Shown: positions 27,600 to 39,400 of the stretch, one piece after another
Layout of the letters: every line of letters starts with the position of its first letter
Position numbering within the stretch: the first letter of the stretch is position 1
Assembly: GCA_010909165.1 (NCBI GenBank)
Contig: VJWM01000063.1
Span: 992,001 to 1,056,000, forward strand
Source of the DNA: Anthoceros angustus
Lineage: Eukaryota; Streptophyta; Anthocerotopsida; Anthocerotales; Anthocerotaceae
DNA: 64,000 nt
Direction: 5' to 3'
Notes under the pieces: model-generated
Seen by the model: the letters and a program-made list of their open reading frames with translations, nothing else
The model's database searches: none
Told to the model about the DNA's origin: nothing
Made by a program: the position numbers and the translations under genes

Positions 27600-27664
27600 T
27601 TTAACAGATTATTAGAGAGTGCAATGTTTGACAGATTATTAGAAAGTTTGCGCAATGTTTGACA
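27600..27664 (+). repeat. 31-bp minisatellite, unit 5 (truncated)
   Basis: Two copies remain. The third is interrupted by the unit 5 deletion junction. Confidence 0.85.
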
Positions 27665-27726
27665 CAAATGCAATTTTTCTCATCTCAATGCAATACTAGA
27701 TGAAAACAATGAGCTATTAGAAACAC

Positions 27727-27996
27727 CCTAGTTTTGTTTTCCAACAAACAACCCTTCCATGCATGGTTTAGTGAATTCATTCTAAACCTAAACTCACATA
27801 GCAACACACCACCATATGCAGAGACTGAGCTTCCACAAAATATGCCACTTCTCGGTAGCGGTTGATAACAAAAAAAGGAACATGGAGGGGATCTCAATAT
27901 CAAGGTATGGTGTACCGTTCTCATCGTGAGTTTTATGGTGGTTCACGTAAAATGTTTTCCGCGACATAGGACGGAAAGCTTGTATGTCACACACTT
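27727..27996 (-). pseudogene. Decayed copy of the 60-kb locus, unit 5
   Basis: This stretch is retained in full although the deletion in unit 5 ends just 60 bp to its left. The sequence is colinear with the unit 2 copy. Confidence 0.6.
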
Positions 27997-28296
27997 GGTG
28001 ACATCGCCACGCAGCCATCCCGCGTGTATTGTTGTCGGTAGGTGTGATACGCACATCTTTATGCATAGAAGATGCGAAGGATTGATGCGTGTCTGAGAGG
28101 AAAATAATGTTGACACACACAACTCACGCCATGATGAGATTGGTACGCCATACCGAGGTGCTTCACAACATCGGAACGGGTTTACAATTGACCCAATAAC
28201 CATACACACATCGTAACTAGAGGCCTCCTATGTCATCGCGGCTTCTGTTGGGAGGCCACATTCTGGTCCCATGGGCCATAAGCACCACAACTGCGG

Positions 28297-28787
28297 TTAG
28301 GCCTCTCGGTGGTTCACCGGACCCTCATGTCAAGAGCCGTACTAGGACTTGGTCTAAACCATGTCATGGTGGCCATTCTGATCCTCGCTTCACACGGACT
28401 TGGCCTAAACCATGTCATGGTGGCCATTTGCGATCCCTGGTTTCACACCGGCGGTGTGGGCCACCTCTTAATTTCACTTATTGATAAATAAAGTGAAATG
28501 TCTTAGGCAAGAGGAGGTGAAAAGGACCCCTTCCTTCGCACCAACACATTCATACCATCTTCTAGAGTCATTATATTTTGTCTTCCACTCTTGTCGGCCT
28601 TCTCTAGTTTGAGTTTATTTTAGGTTGTTAGATTTTCTATTTAAATACATTTTATCATGTTATCCAAGATGGATCCACATACTAGGCATTTATGGATGTG
28701 TTTTATTATTGGGCTTATGTTATATATTACTTTGGAGCTTTGGAGTACACATCATCCATGTGAATGGATTTGTTTTCGCACATCCAT
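28297..28787 (+). repeat. Array unit 6, truncated right edge
   Basis: The first 490 bp of a unit are present. Homology stops after 'cgcacatccat' at about 28787, where other units continue with TATGATCG, and unique sequence begins. Confidence 0.9.
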
Positions 28788-30402
28788 GAGTATATGGCTT
28801 CTGCATGATCTCTTTTGCAAGGCAGGATGTCTTTCGCAAGCTGTGCAGGAGGAGGATGGAAGTAAGTCATTATTTCAGCAACCACGGCGTGTATAATAGA
28901 AGGATGGAAGTAAGTCAATATTTCAGCAGGAGTATGGAAGCAAGTCAAAATGTCAGCAGGAAGATGGAAGTAAGTCAAGATGTCAGCAATCACTATGTGT
29001 ATGGAAGGTGGTTGGATGCAAACAAAACTGCCTAATCAATTGCTAGGTTCATGCAGAGCTGAAATGTTCCAACTAAGGGTGCAATTTTGAAAATTCTCAA
29101 CAATATTGCACAATTGATTTAGAACAAAGATACGAATGCTTGCATGGCTATCCCAATACTGGACGCTCACGTAAAATGCTCAGGATGCGTTAAGAGGGAC
29201 ACCCATGGTGAAGCCCTAGACTAATTAGTCCCCTCGAGCTATGGCGAGCTGTTTGAAGTGTCAACACGTAGAAAATCGCGCGCGTACAAAACGCTGTGTC
29301 AATCTAAAAGTACGACGCAGAATACTAGTTTCTGTTATCCCTAGAAGGGTCCAATATGAGTGGCTCGGTCCGGCTGGGGTCTACAGCGTTCAGGACATGT
29401 CGCAATACCGGCCTACAGGGCTCAAAGTGCCGTCCACCCAAGTTTTACTCTGCAATTCCAAAGATGAAGCAAGCCTGAGGTGCTCTCCTATCTCTAACCA
29501 TGCCTGCTTCCACAAAATCAATGTATCTCCCTCAGCACGAGACCCAGTGCACCGAAGTCTGTTCGTATGCTGGTACGTAAGTCAGTTGGTGTGAGCTCCC
29601 ATTTATCGAAGGCATTTCAGATATCCCCAGGAAATGAATGCCACTAACTCGTCGAGGCTTTCGAGAAATGGCCCCAAACCTATCTCGGGTTCATCCACTT
29701 CCATCCTGATCCAGATGGTGCCCTATTTGTGTCACCCTGACAAAGCGAGCTACGCCTCTACAAAATGCGTACGAGCAAAACAGCAGGTAGTATAAGTAAT
29801 GTCAAACCTTAAGTATTGCTGTTATAACAACATAGAGCTGGATAGCCGAAAGTCACCATCACCCGGGTGGCCAGCTTTCATTAGGCACTTCCCTCTCTTC
29901 TCCAACTTTGTAAACAGTCATTCACCGCCATTCACCTCATCTCACAAAATGTTTCTGCGGCAACTGCTCGTTGCCAAGAAATTAAAAGATAGAGGCACCC
30001 TTCCATTATCCCCTACTTTCCATCACCTCACAATCTAAACCAAAAGAAGCTGGGAACCATTCCCAACATTTATTTAACATTTACAGCTTCAAGACTCGGA
30101 GGGTGCATATTAACTTAACCATACTTGCTGCTCCGATTGCTCATTCCAAGAGTGAAGACGCAGATATGCTCAGATGTTGATGCTGTGGGAACCCAGCATC
30201 AGATATCTTCCTGCATCAATACCTGAGCATGTGCTCCCCCCCCGCCCCACCAAAACTTTTTGGCAATTTTCTTCACTCTTCAGGATCCGCAACCATCTGC
30301 TGAATCCAAGGTACTTCCTGACTCTACCGTTCCAAACTCTCAACAGCACCGGCGTTCTGCACTTTCCTCATACCCTGGAGATGATTCACATGTTCCGCTC
30401 TG
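28788..30402. other. Gene-free stretch with a 30-bp minisatellite
   Basis: At 28852-28990 there are four imperfect copies of a 30-bp motif built on 'ATGGAAGTAAGTCAATATTT'. From about 29000 to 30402 I see no coding exon on either strand. The open frames at 29241-29594 and 29799-30038 (+) have no recognisable family. The last several hundred bases next to 30402 are probably the REC 3' UTR. Confidence 0.6.
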
Positions 30403-33400
30403 CTAAGAGGAAATTTCTTCAGAATTTCCATAACTTTCAGCTTCTGGATTAAGAGGCGAACTATTATTTGCCTTGCTACTCTCAGTTAACATTGACTCGT
30501 CCTTCCTGCCTTCTGCCACAAGTGTGGCATTCGCAGCCACACTTGGAGAAGGTACAACTGCATCCAAGCCGCTGCCAACATCCTGTGATCCGGCACAAAA
30601 CCTAACTACTCCTGAGCCATCAGAAATGCCTGTACTACCTGACTTGTTAGAAGGTGATGCTGCCTCACCAATTCCCAGCATCCTTGAAGGGACAAACACA
30701 GCAGCATTCGGATTCATTGTCCTGGGGATGTATTCCATGGCATTAGGGTTCATGGTCACCCTCTTCTCGTCCAGGACCCTTGCCTTGTCAACACCACAAC
30801 CACCACTAGCAGAACACTTGAGAAAAGAAGGTTCGGGCTGCACGATAGAGACTGAGGTGGGCAGATTGGGAGGAGCAGGACCACCTTGCACCTGGGAGTG
30901 ACCGTTGCCACAGGCCAGCGGGGGGCCAGTCTTCCTGATTGGAGTCACAGCAATGGTGGTTGGAACTCTGCTCAAGACAGCTGGCCGGACAGTCGAGGCT
31001 GCTGTGACCGGTGCCTTCCCTGCCTTAAAGGGTGTGACAGCTGCTACAACCCGGGTAACAGGCTTCACTGTGGGAGTGAAAGCTGGAGCTGAGGCAGAAA
31101 GTTTTGTTGTCACATGACGGTTGGGTGCAGGTTTCTCCCGGCATGGCTCAGGATGTCCATTATCAACTTCCTCCACAGTTGACTGGACCAATATAAGTCC
31201 CTGACCTCTCTCCTCCTTCCCTGGAATCTGTTCAGGAATGTGGCTGGCCCCACAATCTGGAACTGTCATACCAAAGGACTGCCCCTCAACATCGTTCAAG
31301 CTATTTGAACCAGCCTCTGAGGGAGGTTCAACATATTCCTTGCTTTCACCCAGAGCTTCAGAGCCAGAACTGCTTTCAGTATCTCCTGGAATTGCACTGT
31401 CAGTTGATGCCTCAATGTCACATTCAGCCACTCTACCAAACGTAATATTCCACTCACCACTGTTGCTCGTAGCAGCCTCTGTGCCTGGGGTAGATTCATG
31501 GACCATACTCGCCTCACTGACATGATGGCCATTACTATTCACTATGAGGCCATTTGGCCTGGTACCGTGATCAAACTTCACCTCAGACACAACATTTGCC
31601 CCTTCGCTACGCCCATGCTCAGGGTTACAGGCACCATTCTGGACAACTCCCTTCACCCTAGAAGCATTCCCAACCGCCTTGTATACGTCGTCACTATGCC
31701 CGTTTGCAAGTCCAGCTGCGTGACCATTATCATGTACCTTGGCAGGAGATCCACCCACTTTGGGCTTCTGCTTCTCTTCCCGTACCTTGGATCCACCCTT
31801 CATTTTCCCAAGCTCCTTGAACACTCCATTGTCTTTGTGGCCATGCCTCTCCACTGCATTACTGTGCTTTGTTTTGTGGCCATTATCACTAGCGTTACCA
31901 ACCCCATTGGAGATTCCATTCAGAATCCTCTCCCCTAACACAGGAGGTTTGTCGTTCACATCAAAGTCAACGTCAGCCCACCTCTTCCCAGGAACAATGA
32001 CATTTTTCCCTACCACGTTCACTTTGTCATGAAGTGCCGCCTCATCCTCACTGGCATTCTTCACCACAGAAGTACTTTGAGCCTGCCTATCTGCAAGAGG
32101 CTCGCTATCTGTGTCAGTCACCTTGCCACCAGCATGCGGAGGCCTCACTTCAACGTGAAGTGCAAGAGCTGCATCCTTATACGAAATTCCAGCTCTAGGT
32201 GACCGTGCTGGAGTAGGTTCAGCGGCATTCAAGTTTCTAGAGGGGACACAATTTTCAGACACCGTCTTCACCACAGAGGTGAGAGTACCATTAGTAGCAC
32301 CGTTGGCCTTTGGCTCAACGGAAGGAGAGTCAGCACCAGGCACAACTACTTTAGAGTGTGACTGCTGCTTCCCAGGGGGCCCCAAGCATACCTTCCTTGC
32401 TGTGTCGGAGACATTCGCAAGCGCAGGTGACCCAGGTCTGCTGTTGAGAGCAGGCTTCGCTCTTCTGTTCCTATCATAATAGGCATTACCATTCGCTGCC
32501 CCATTACCATTTGCTACCCCCAAAAATCGCCGTCCTCCAACCTCCCAGGTTTCCCTATTCCCTGTAGTATTCTTCACACCTTGAGTTGGCACCCCGTTAC
32601 CATTGAATGAGCCTTTGGATCCATTTCTTCTCCCATTCCCATGGGCAGATCGCCCCCTATGTGCTGCTTCCTGCCAGCCTTCGTCCTCCTTACTGCTCAC
32701 AGGAGTAACACTGACGGTGGCTTCAAGTTCAGAAGCCATGCCATTGACTACAGACCCAGCGTTGGAAGCCGCAGTAGCATTGCTTCCATCGCCATTAACT
32801 ACAGACACGCCATTCAATTTGCCATGCTCGCCATTAGCTATAGACACGCCGTTCACCTTGCCATGCTCGCCATTAATTACAGACACACTGTTCGCCCTTG
32901 TATACGTCGTCACTATGCCCGTTTGCAAGTCCAGCTGCGTGACCATTATCATGTACCTTGGCAGGAGATCCACCCACTTTGGGCTTCTGCTTCTCTTCCC
33001 GTACCTTGGATCCACCCTTCATTTTCCCAAGCTCCTTGAACACTCCATTGTCTTTGTGGCCATGCCTCTCCACTGCATTACTGTGCTTTGTTTTGTGGCC
33101 ATTATCACTAGCGTTACCAACCCCATTGGAGATTCCATTCAGAATCCTCTCCCCTAACACAGGAGGTTTGTCGTTCACATCAAAGTCAACGTCAGCCCAC
33201 CTCTTCCCAGGAACAATGACATTTTTCCCTACCACGTTCACTTTGTCATGAAGTGCCGCCTCATCCTCACTGGCATTCTTCACCACAGAAGTACTTTGAG
33301 CCTGCCTATCTGCAAGAGGCTCGCTATCTGTGTCAGTCACCTTGCCACCAGCATGCGGAGGCCTCACTTCAACGTGAAGTGCAAGAGCTGCATCCTTATA

Positions 33401-36400
33401 CGAAATTCCAGCTCTAGGTGACCGTGCTGGAGTAGGTTCAGCGGCATTCAAGTTTCTAGAGGGGACACAATTTTCAGACACCGTCTTCACCACAGAGGTG
33501 AGAGTACCATTAGTAGCACCGTTGGCCTTTGGCTCAACGGAAGGAGAGTCAGCACCAGGCACAACTACTTTAGAGTGTGACTGCTGCTTCCCAGGGGGCC
33601 CCAAGCATACCTTCCTTGCTGTGTCGGAGACATTCGCAAGCGCAGGTGACCCAGGTCTGCTGTTGAGAGCAGGCTTCGCTCTTCTGTTCCTATCATAATA
33701 GGCATTACCATTCGCTGCCCCATTACCATTTGCTACCCCAAAATCGTCCTCCAACCTCCCAGGTTTCCCTATTCCCTGTAGTATTCTTCACACCTTGAGT
33801 TGGCACCCCGTTACCATTGAATGAGCCTTTGGATCCATTTCTTCTCCCATTCCCATGGGCAGATCGCCCCCTATGTGCTGCTTCCTGCCAGCCTTCGTCC
33901 TCCTTACTGCTCACAGGAGTAACACTGACGGTGGCTTCAAGTTCAGAAGCCATGCCATTGACTACAGACCCAGCGTTGGAAGCCGCAGTAGCATTGCTTC
34001 CATCGCCATTAACTACAGACACGCCATTCACCTTGCCATGCTCGCCATTAGCTATAGACACGCCGTTCACCTTGCCATGCTCGCCATTAATTACAGACAC
34101 ACTGTTCGCCTTGCTAGTACAGCTGTTTCCCTCTCCATTAACTACAGACACGCCGTCCGCCTTGCCTTCAGAAGCCTTACCATTCGCATTGGCTGGACTG
34201 ATAATCTCTTCCATAATACCCAAGGGTTGACTTTCCATACACATCCCCTCTCCACCTGTCGCGGTTAAATCCCTGGCCTCCGGGAAGACTAAAGAGATAG
34301 AGCTGAGTTCACCGTCCAAACCGGCAGACGTGAGGCCTTCAACAGAGCTCCCTTTCCCTTTACTCTGCAAGACACCGCTCACGACCCGCGGAAAAATGAG
34401 AACCGCGCGAAAGGAAGGCAAATGGGCAAATAAGGAGTAAGCATTCGCACACTAGTGTCGCGAGAAACTCAGTGCACTGAATAGTCCTACATCTGGGGAT
34501 CATACATATACAGAATAGATTGTGAAGACACAAGATATGTTTATCTCGGTAAAGTGCGAGCAGTGGGAGCAAGGACGGCCATAACAGTGCGAGCAAGCTG
34601 ACCTTAATAGCTCTACGGGCGGCTCCTTTAGTAATTCCTCTGTCAGAAACTTCCGAACCGATATATTCTACTAAATCAGCGACGCTGCATGAAGATGAAC
34701 CGAAACCCAAACAAGTGAGAAAAGCTCCAGGCAGGAAGGGAAGGCCGAAGAGATCAGACAAGTTCGAACACATTGGACGGGAAACTACGTACCTAAGATG
34801 ACCTTTAACCGCGATGGACATATCCGCCTTGGGCGTGCCCTTCCTGGCAGCTTCCTGTTGCTCCACAGCCTTGGAGTCGAAGTACTGCAGCCAGGCAGCC
34901 GAATCCTGCATACGTATCACCCGGCGCGAGGCGTGATCTTCCCCGCTAGCTAAAATGGACCGTGTCAGAAACAATGAGTGCACAAGGTGGAAGCCGGCAT
35001 ACCTGAGTGCGGGGATCCTCGGAGCCTAACTTCTCCTCCAAGATTTGCAGCGTCGTCTGCTCGTGCTGCACGCTCAGCGTGTACGCCTCCATCATGGAAA
35101 GCACAATGGCCATGGCATGGAAGCTGGCTGCCGTCTGCAGAGAACCGCAGACCCACAGCGCCGCTCAGCCATGCCCACAACCATGACCGCTCAGGAGCCA
35201 AGCCAGACAGCAGGCAGGCAAGCAAAGCAAGGTCGTGCAAGGCAAGGGAAGGCCAGGCGAGGGACCTAGTGCTCTTTCAGCTGGCAGTACAGTTTTAGGG
35301 CTCAGAGGAGGCGCGGTGAACAGGAAAGCCCGCAGGGGGACGGGAGGAAGAATGCGGGAAGGCAGCAGACAGAAGAAGCAGAGAGAGGAAGGACGACAAC
35401 GTGGGGAATCAGCATCATCAAACTCCCGTCAATAATACCAGCTCCTCGACTGCTGCACGGCATTTCCCCTTTTAAATCGACTCCGGCGGGCTCAACCTAA
35501 CCCTAATTCGTACTATGTACATCTGCTTGTCATTTGGCAATCATGACATGCTTCAAGATGTACATACATGAAAAAATATGTACACACTACACAGGCAGGC
35601 AGGTATTTGTACACATACATACGTACATGCAGGAGTGGGGAGAGACATGGTATGTATGTACAGTACTTAAGTACCTACCTGGGTGTGGTCAGGGCCGAGC
35701 AGGCGCTGGTTGCATGTGAGAGCTTCGTGGAGGTAGCGCAGGGAGATGTGGATGTTGCCCAGGCCTTCCTCCATCATGGCCACATTGATGTAGGTGGCCG
35801 CGCTGTTGGGGTGCGATGGGCCGCATATCAAATGCAACAGGTAAAGCGCACGGGTCACGTACCTGCCACATCCAGGCGCAGGTCACACCCACTCTGCCGC
35901 TCACAGGGCAAGGCACCCGGACAAGTACCACCAGATTCCAGGACATACACAATGCGTGTACATGCATCCATAATGTAGGTGTCCAGCTTACTTGACTGCC
36001 AGTTCCGTGTGTTGCAGGCGATAGTAGAAGACGGCCACGTCGCCGTAGCTCTTAATGGTGTCAGGGTGGTCCAGCCCGAGTTCCCGCTCGTTGATGTCCA
36101 GAGCCTTCTGCTGGTAGATCATGGCCTGGTCGTGGGTGTCAACGTTGCATTAGCCCCACTTGGAGCAAAAGAGTATGCTTAACTACCACATTGCCAAGAC
36201 AGGGCAAGCCAGGATGGCCCAGGGATGCTCACCTGGTTGTAGTCCCCAGTGTGGTAGAGCACCACAGCCAAGAGACTGTACGCTCCTGCTGTCATTCGGT
36301 GGTACGGTCCACACACATACATGAGCTTGTTCAAGGCCTGGTCCCACGAGACGTCGCTCGTTCAGTGAGCTTACGGTTACACAAGTTCAGGGACTTACGT

Positions 36401-39400
36401 GATGTGGGTGCTCACTGGTGGAAGGGGATGGACTTCACTTTACCTTGGCTCCATACTTGATGGCTTCATCGCCCTTGCCTTTGTCCAAAGCAGCTTTACA
36501 TGATTCCAGCAGTGTCCGACCGTCTGCAGATGAGCAGGACACGTGCTGCAAGGTGTGGGGAAGCCCAAGAGTGGATTAGTATGTGCGGGAGCGGGGGCAC
36601 TGGTATACTGCACTTCGAGAATGTATGAGGAGTGCTGCCACTCACCTTGTACACAGGTACCATGCTGATGATGTCCAGATTTGAGAAAGGCCTCGGCGAA
36701 TCCATTCCGTAATTTCGGGCTGCAATTTCGATTCCGACCTGATTCGAGAAGGTGATCAGCATTTCGACGAAACAGGCAAAGGAAATTTCTCTCGAGTTCA
36801 GGAGCTCACCTTATGGCAAAGTCCACGGAGCACGGCATACCTTCGCAACTCCGAGCGAGTCGATTCTCCGAGGGTCCAGTTGTACCTCTTCGCCACGAAG
36901 GTCTCTACCCATTTCCAGAGCCATGGCTTTCCTCGGCAGGTGGTACCCTCTTCAGTTGGCCAGCTTCCAAATGCAAAATTGAAGGAGGACGCAATTATGG
37001 GAGCCAGTTGCACTGTGCAGTTAGAGGAAGCCACACTCGCTCGCACCACATGCTTGAGGGCCCGGGTAACCATCTCATGCTCGCACAGTGACTGAATATG
37101 AGGTAACTTTGCTGCGAGCTCTGCCTGTTCGACGGTCATGTTTTCAGAACCAACAATGCATGAGATACTGCAGCTATCCAAACGAGACTGAAAGTCGAAG
37201 CCTTACCACCCGACCCAGTGAACATAATCGCAGCCCTCGGGCATGCATGAAGTCACTTAAGCTTCGACCATCCACAGGAGCTAGCTCTAAGGAACTAAAA
37301 TCAGAAACCTGAAACAGCGAACCACAATAAGTTCTCCGGATCAGGCCATCGAACTGACAGAACCCAAGACTTTGTACATCCTGACATCACCAGTCCTCAC
37401 CAGCTTAGTGAGAGCAACTTCCTCGTAGAAAATCTTGGCACCGTCCATGAGCTCCGACAGCGTCTGTACAACAACAGATCTTGCGGCATAAGAGAACTAG
37501 AGAAATTAATCATCAGCCGTACAGTCCTGAGGAACCTGTGGTTCAATAGAAAACCTTGATGTGCAATCCGGCTCCTGATTGTTCCAATCGGTTGAAAGCG
37601 GCTTCATTGAGCCTCGTCCGCAATTGAAGCTCTTCCCCTGCCCCTTGGGAAACGCATTGTGACTGAGATGCATCAACCACAGGCACACCCTCAGCATTGG
37701 CTTGAGTATCTGCATTGTCTTTCTCAACTCTAGAAGGACTCTCCGGAGTCCGTTTCACTTCCTCAGCGTTCCCCTGATCCCCTTCAGGAGCAACCTTGGC
37801 TTTCGCGTCCTTGCTCCCAGCCTCGGTCTGCAAGTGCTGCAACCAACAGGCTCCAAGCTCCAAACGAATAGAAGGATTTGAAAAGGCTTCTTCACTTTCA
37901 AGACGAGCCAGACTCCGTTCCAGGACTCCTTCAAGTTGATTCTCAGCAACCTCGAGCTCTAGCTCTCGTGAATCAGCTGATTTTGTATGCAAGAGCGTCC
38001 GAAGACTGCAAAGAAGAAATAGTTAGTTACAAGGAAGCCTTATGATCCCATAGTCAGATGTTACTACGATTCTCCCACCTGTTCACGTTGAGGGAGTTGG
38101 CTCCTCCTTCAGGCTGGTCTTCGATATAGAAATCATCGGGAAGGCTTGCGGTATCTACTGCGTTTAGGCCTACTGCTTCCACCACGGCAATGTAACCTCT
38201 GTGTCGGACTACCACCACACCAAAGGTTTCCTGGTCCTGCAAGAGATAGTCGTTCGTCATGTCACCCAGACACCCATCCGCTACCATCAGGCAGCAGCAG
38301 GGACTTCCAAACATGGATGCTAAGAAATAATATCAGAAACACCCCGAAGGGAACACCAACTCACTTGTACTGTGGTGTTTTCATCCGCCGTTATTCCCTT
38401 CAGGAGGTTTCTTTCAGCCAGGTCGGACGCAGTCTTGCCGCGGAGATAGCTGCCTTCGATCTTCGTCTCATACTTGTTGCTAGCATTAGTACCGTCCCGT
38501 GAAACCCTGACTATGAGGTTCCGGACCTCCTCTTCGTGCCACCCGCCATCCTTCAAGGAATCATAATTCGCAATTGCCTGCAATCGCTGGATGGTTGTAG
38601 CAGCGACTGTGACAGCCACATCAACAAACAGGTTGTGAAGCAGGAATGCTTTCTTGTCACGAATTCGTCGTTCCTCCACGGACCCGCAAGGCATTCTAGC
38701 AAGGATTGCAAATTCTTGGGCCCAGGGTCTATCTCTGCCTTTCTCAGCACGGCCTTGACCTCCCCCTGAGCCACCCCAAGTCTCATCTTCCGTGGGTAGA
38801 GGATGGAAGACAGAGGGGACCTCAGCTGCAATGGGAGGTACAACCCAGGTGTTGGAGCGCAGGCCGTACGGTAGGTTGCCGAACTGCAAAGATCCAGTCC
38901 AGCCATGCAGTTTTTAAGAAATTCAGTTGCCATGAACACAAACCCTGTAGAAAGATCTTCAAGGAGTTTTCAACACTTGTGGCTACCTTGTTCCGCTCTG
39001 AGAAAGCCTTCAGAAGCAAGTCATAGGCCTGCAACATTCTCAAAAACATGATCATGTGCGCCCACCAAAGCCTGTAACACGGGAACGTCATGCAGGACTG
39101 TCCTCTACCTTTGCGAAGGCTTGGCTCAGACGTTTTAGCAGGGCAACGAGAGTGTGACTTCGAAGAAACTGCTTGCTATTGCTGTGAAAGCCACTGGCAC
39201 ATGCGGTGACCGTGGCGAGCTTCCCATTACATAACCTGACCTGCAGGCATGTCAAGTGGAGCACGTGAATGATAGGTCAACTGTGCCTCCGAAGGACCTC
39301 TTGACACTGCCAGAGTTGGACGAACTCACTGGTTCTGTCTGAGAAACATGCCTAACACTAGATCACTGGGCAGACCTGGGAATACCGCATGGATGCGGTG

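Larger units (their letters stand above)
23768..28296 (+). repeat. Array unit 5 (deleted by ~0.94 kb)
   Basis: The unit is colinear with unit 4 until about 27664, inside the minisatellite, then jumps to sequence equivalent to about 23156 of unit 4. About 940 bp are missing. Only 2-3 bases of overlap (ACA) are visible at the join. Confidence 0.9.
1..28787. repeat. Tandem array of ~5.4 kb units with captured gene fragments
   Basis: The same long sequence restarts at 1, 7451, 12863, 18302, 23768 and 28297, giving unit lengths of about 7450, 5412, 5439, 5466 and 4529 bp plus a truncated sixth unit. The left end is cut by the window. Each unit has, in order: a leader of about 1.9 kb, a segment of about 1.8 kb homologous to the last exon of the REC gene at 30.4-34.4 kb, a minisatellite with a 31-bp period, about 0.9 kb of unassigned sequence, and a segment whose reverse complement is homologous to 60.43-60.5 kb. 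Long AT-rich blocks are essentially identical between units, so amplification looks recent. No intact ORF above about 140 codons is shared by all units. I saw no terminal inverted repeat or target-site duplication bounding a unit. Confidence 0.95.

Noticed and set aside
1-28787. The array as a cluster of functional REC paralogues
   Set aside because: Only part of one exon is present, and every copy has stops and frameshifts.
28997-30402. A possible extra gene between the array and REC
   Set aside because: Open frames are short, unrelated to known families and not supported by splice sites or conserved motifs.
30473-34268. Many + strand open frames opposite the REC tail
   Set aside because: They are antisense shadows of a low-complexity coding exon, and the repeated ones arise from the 1.2 kb duplication.
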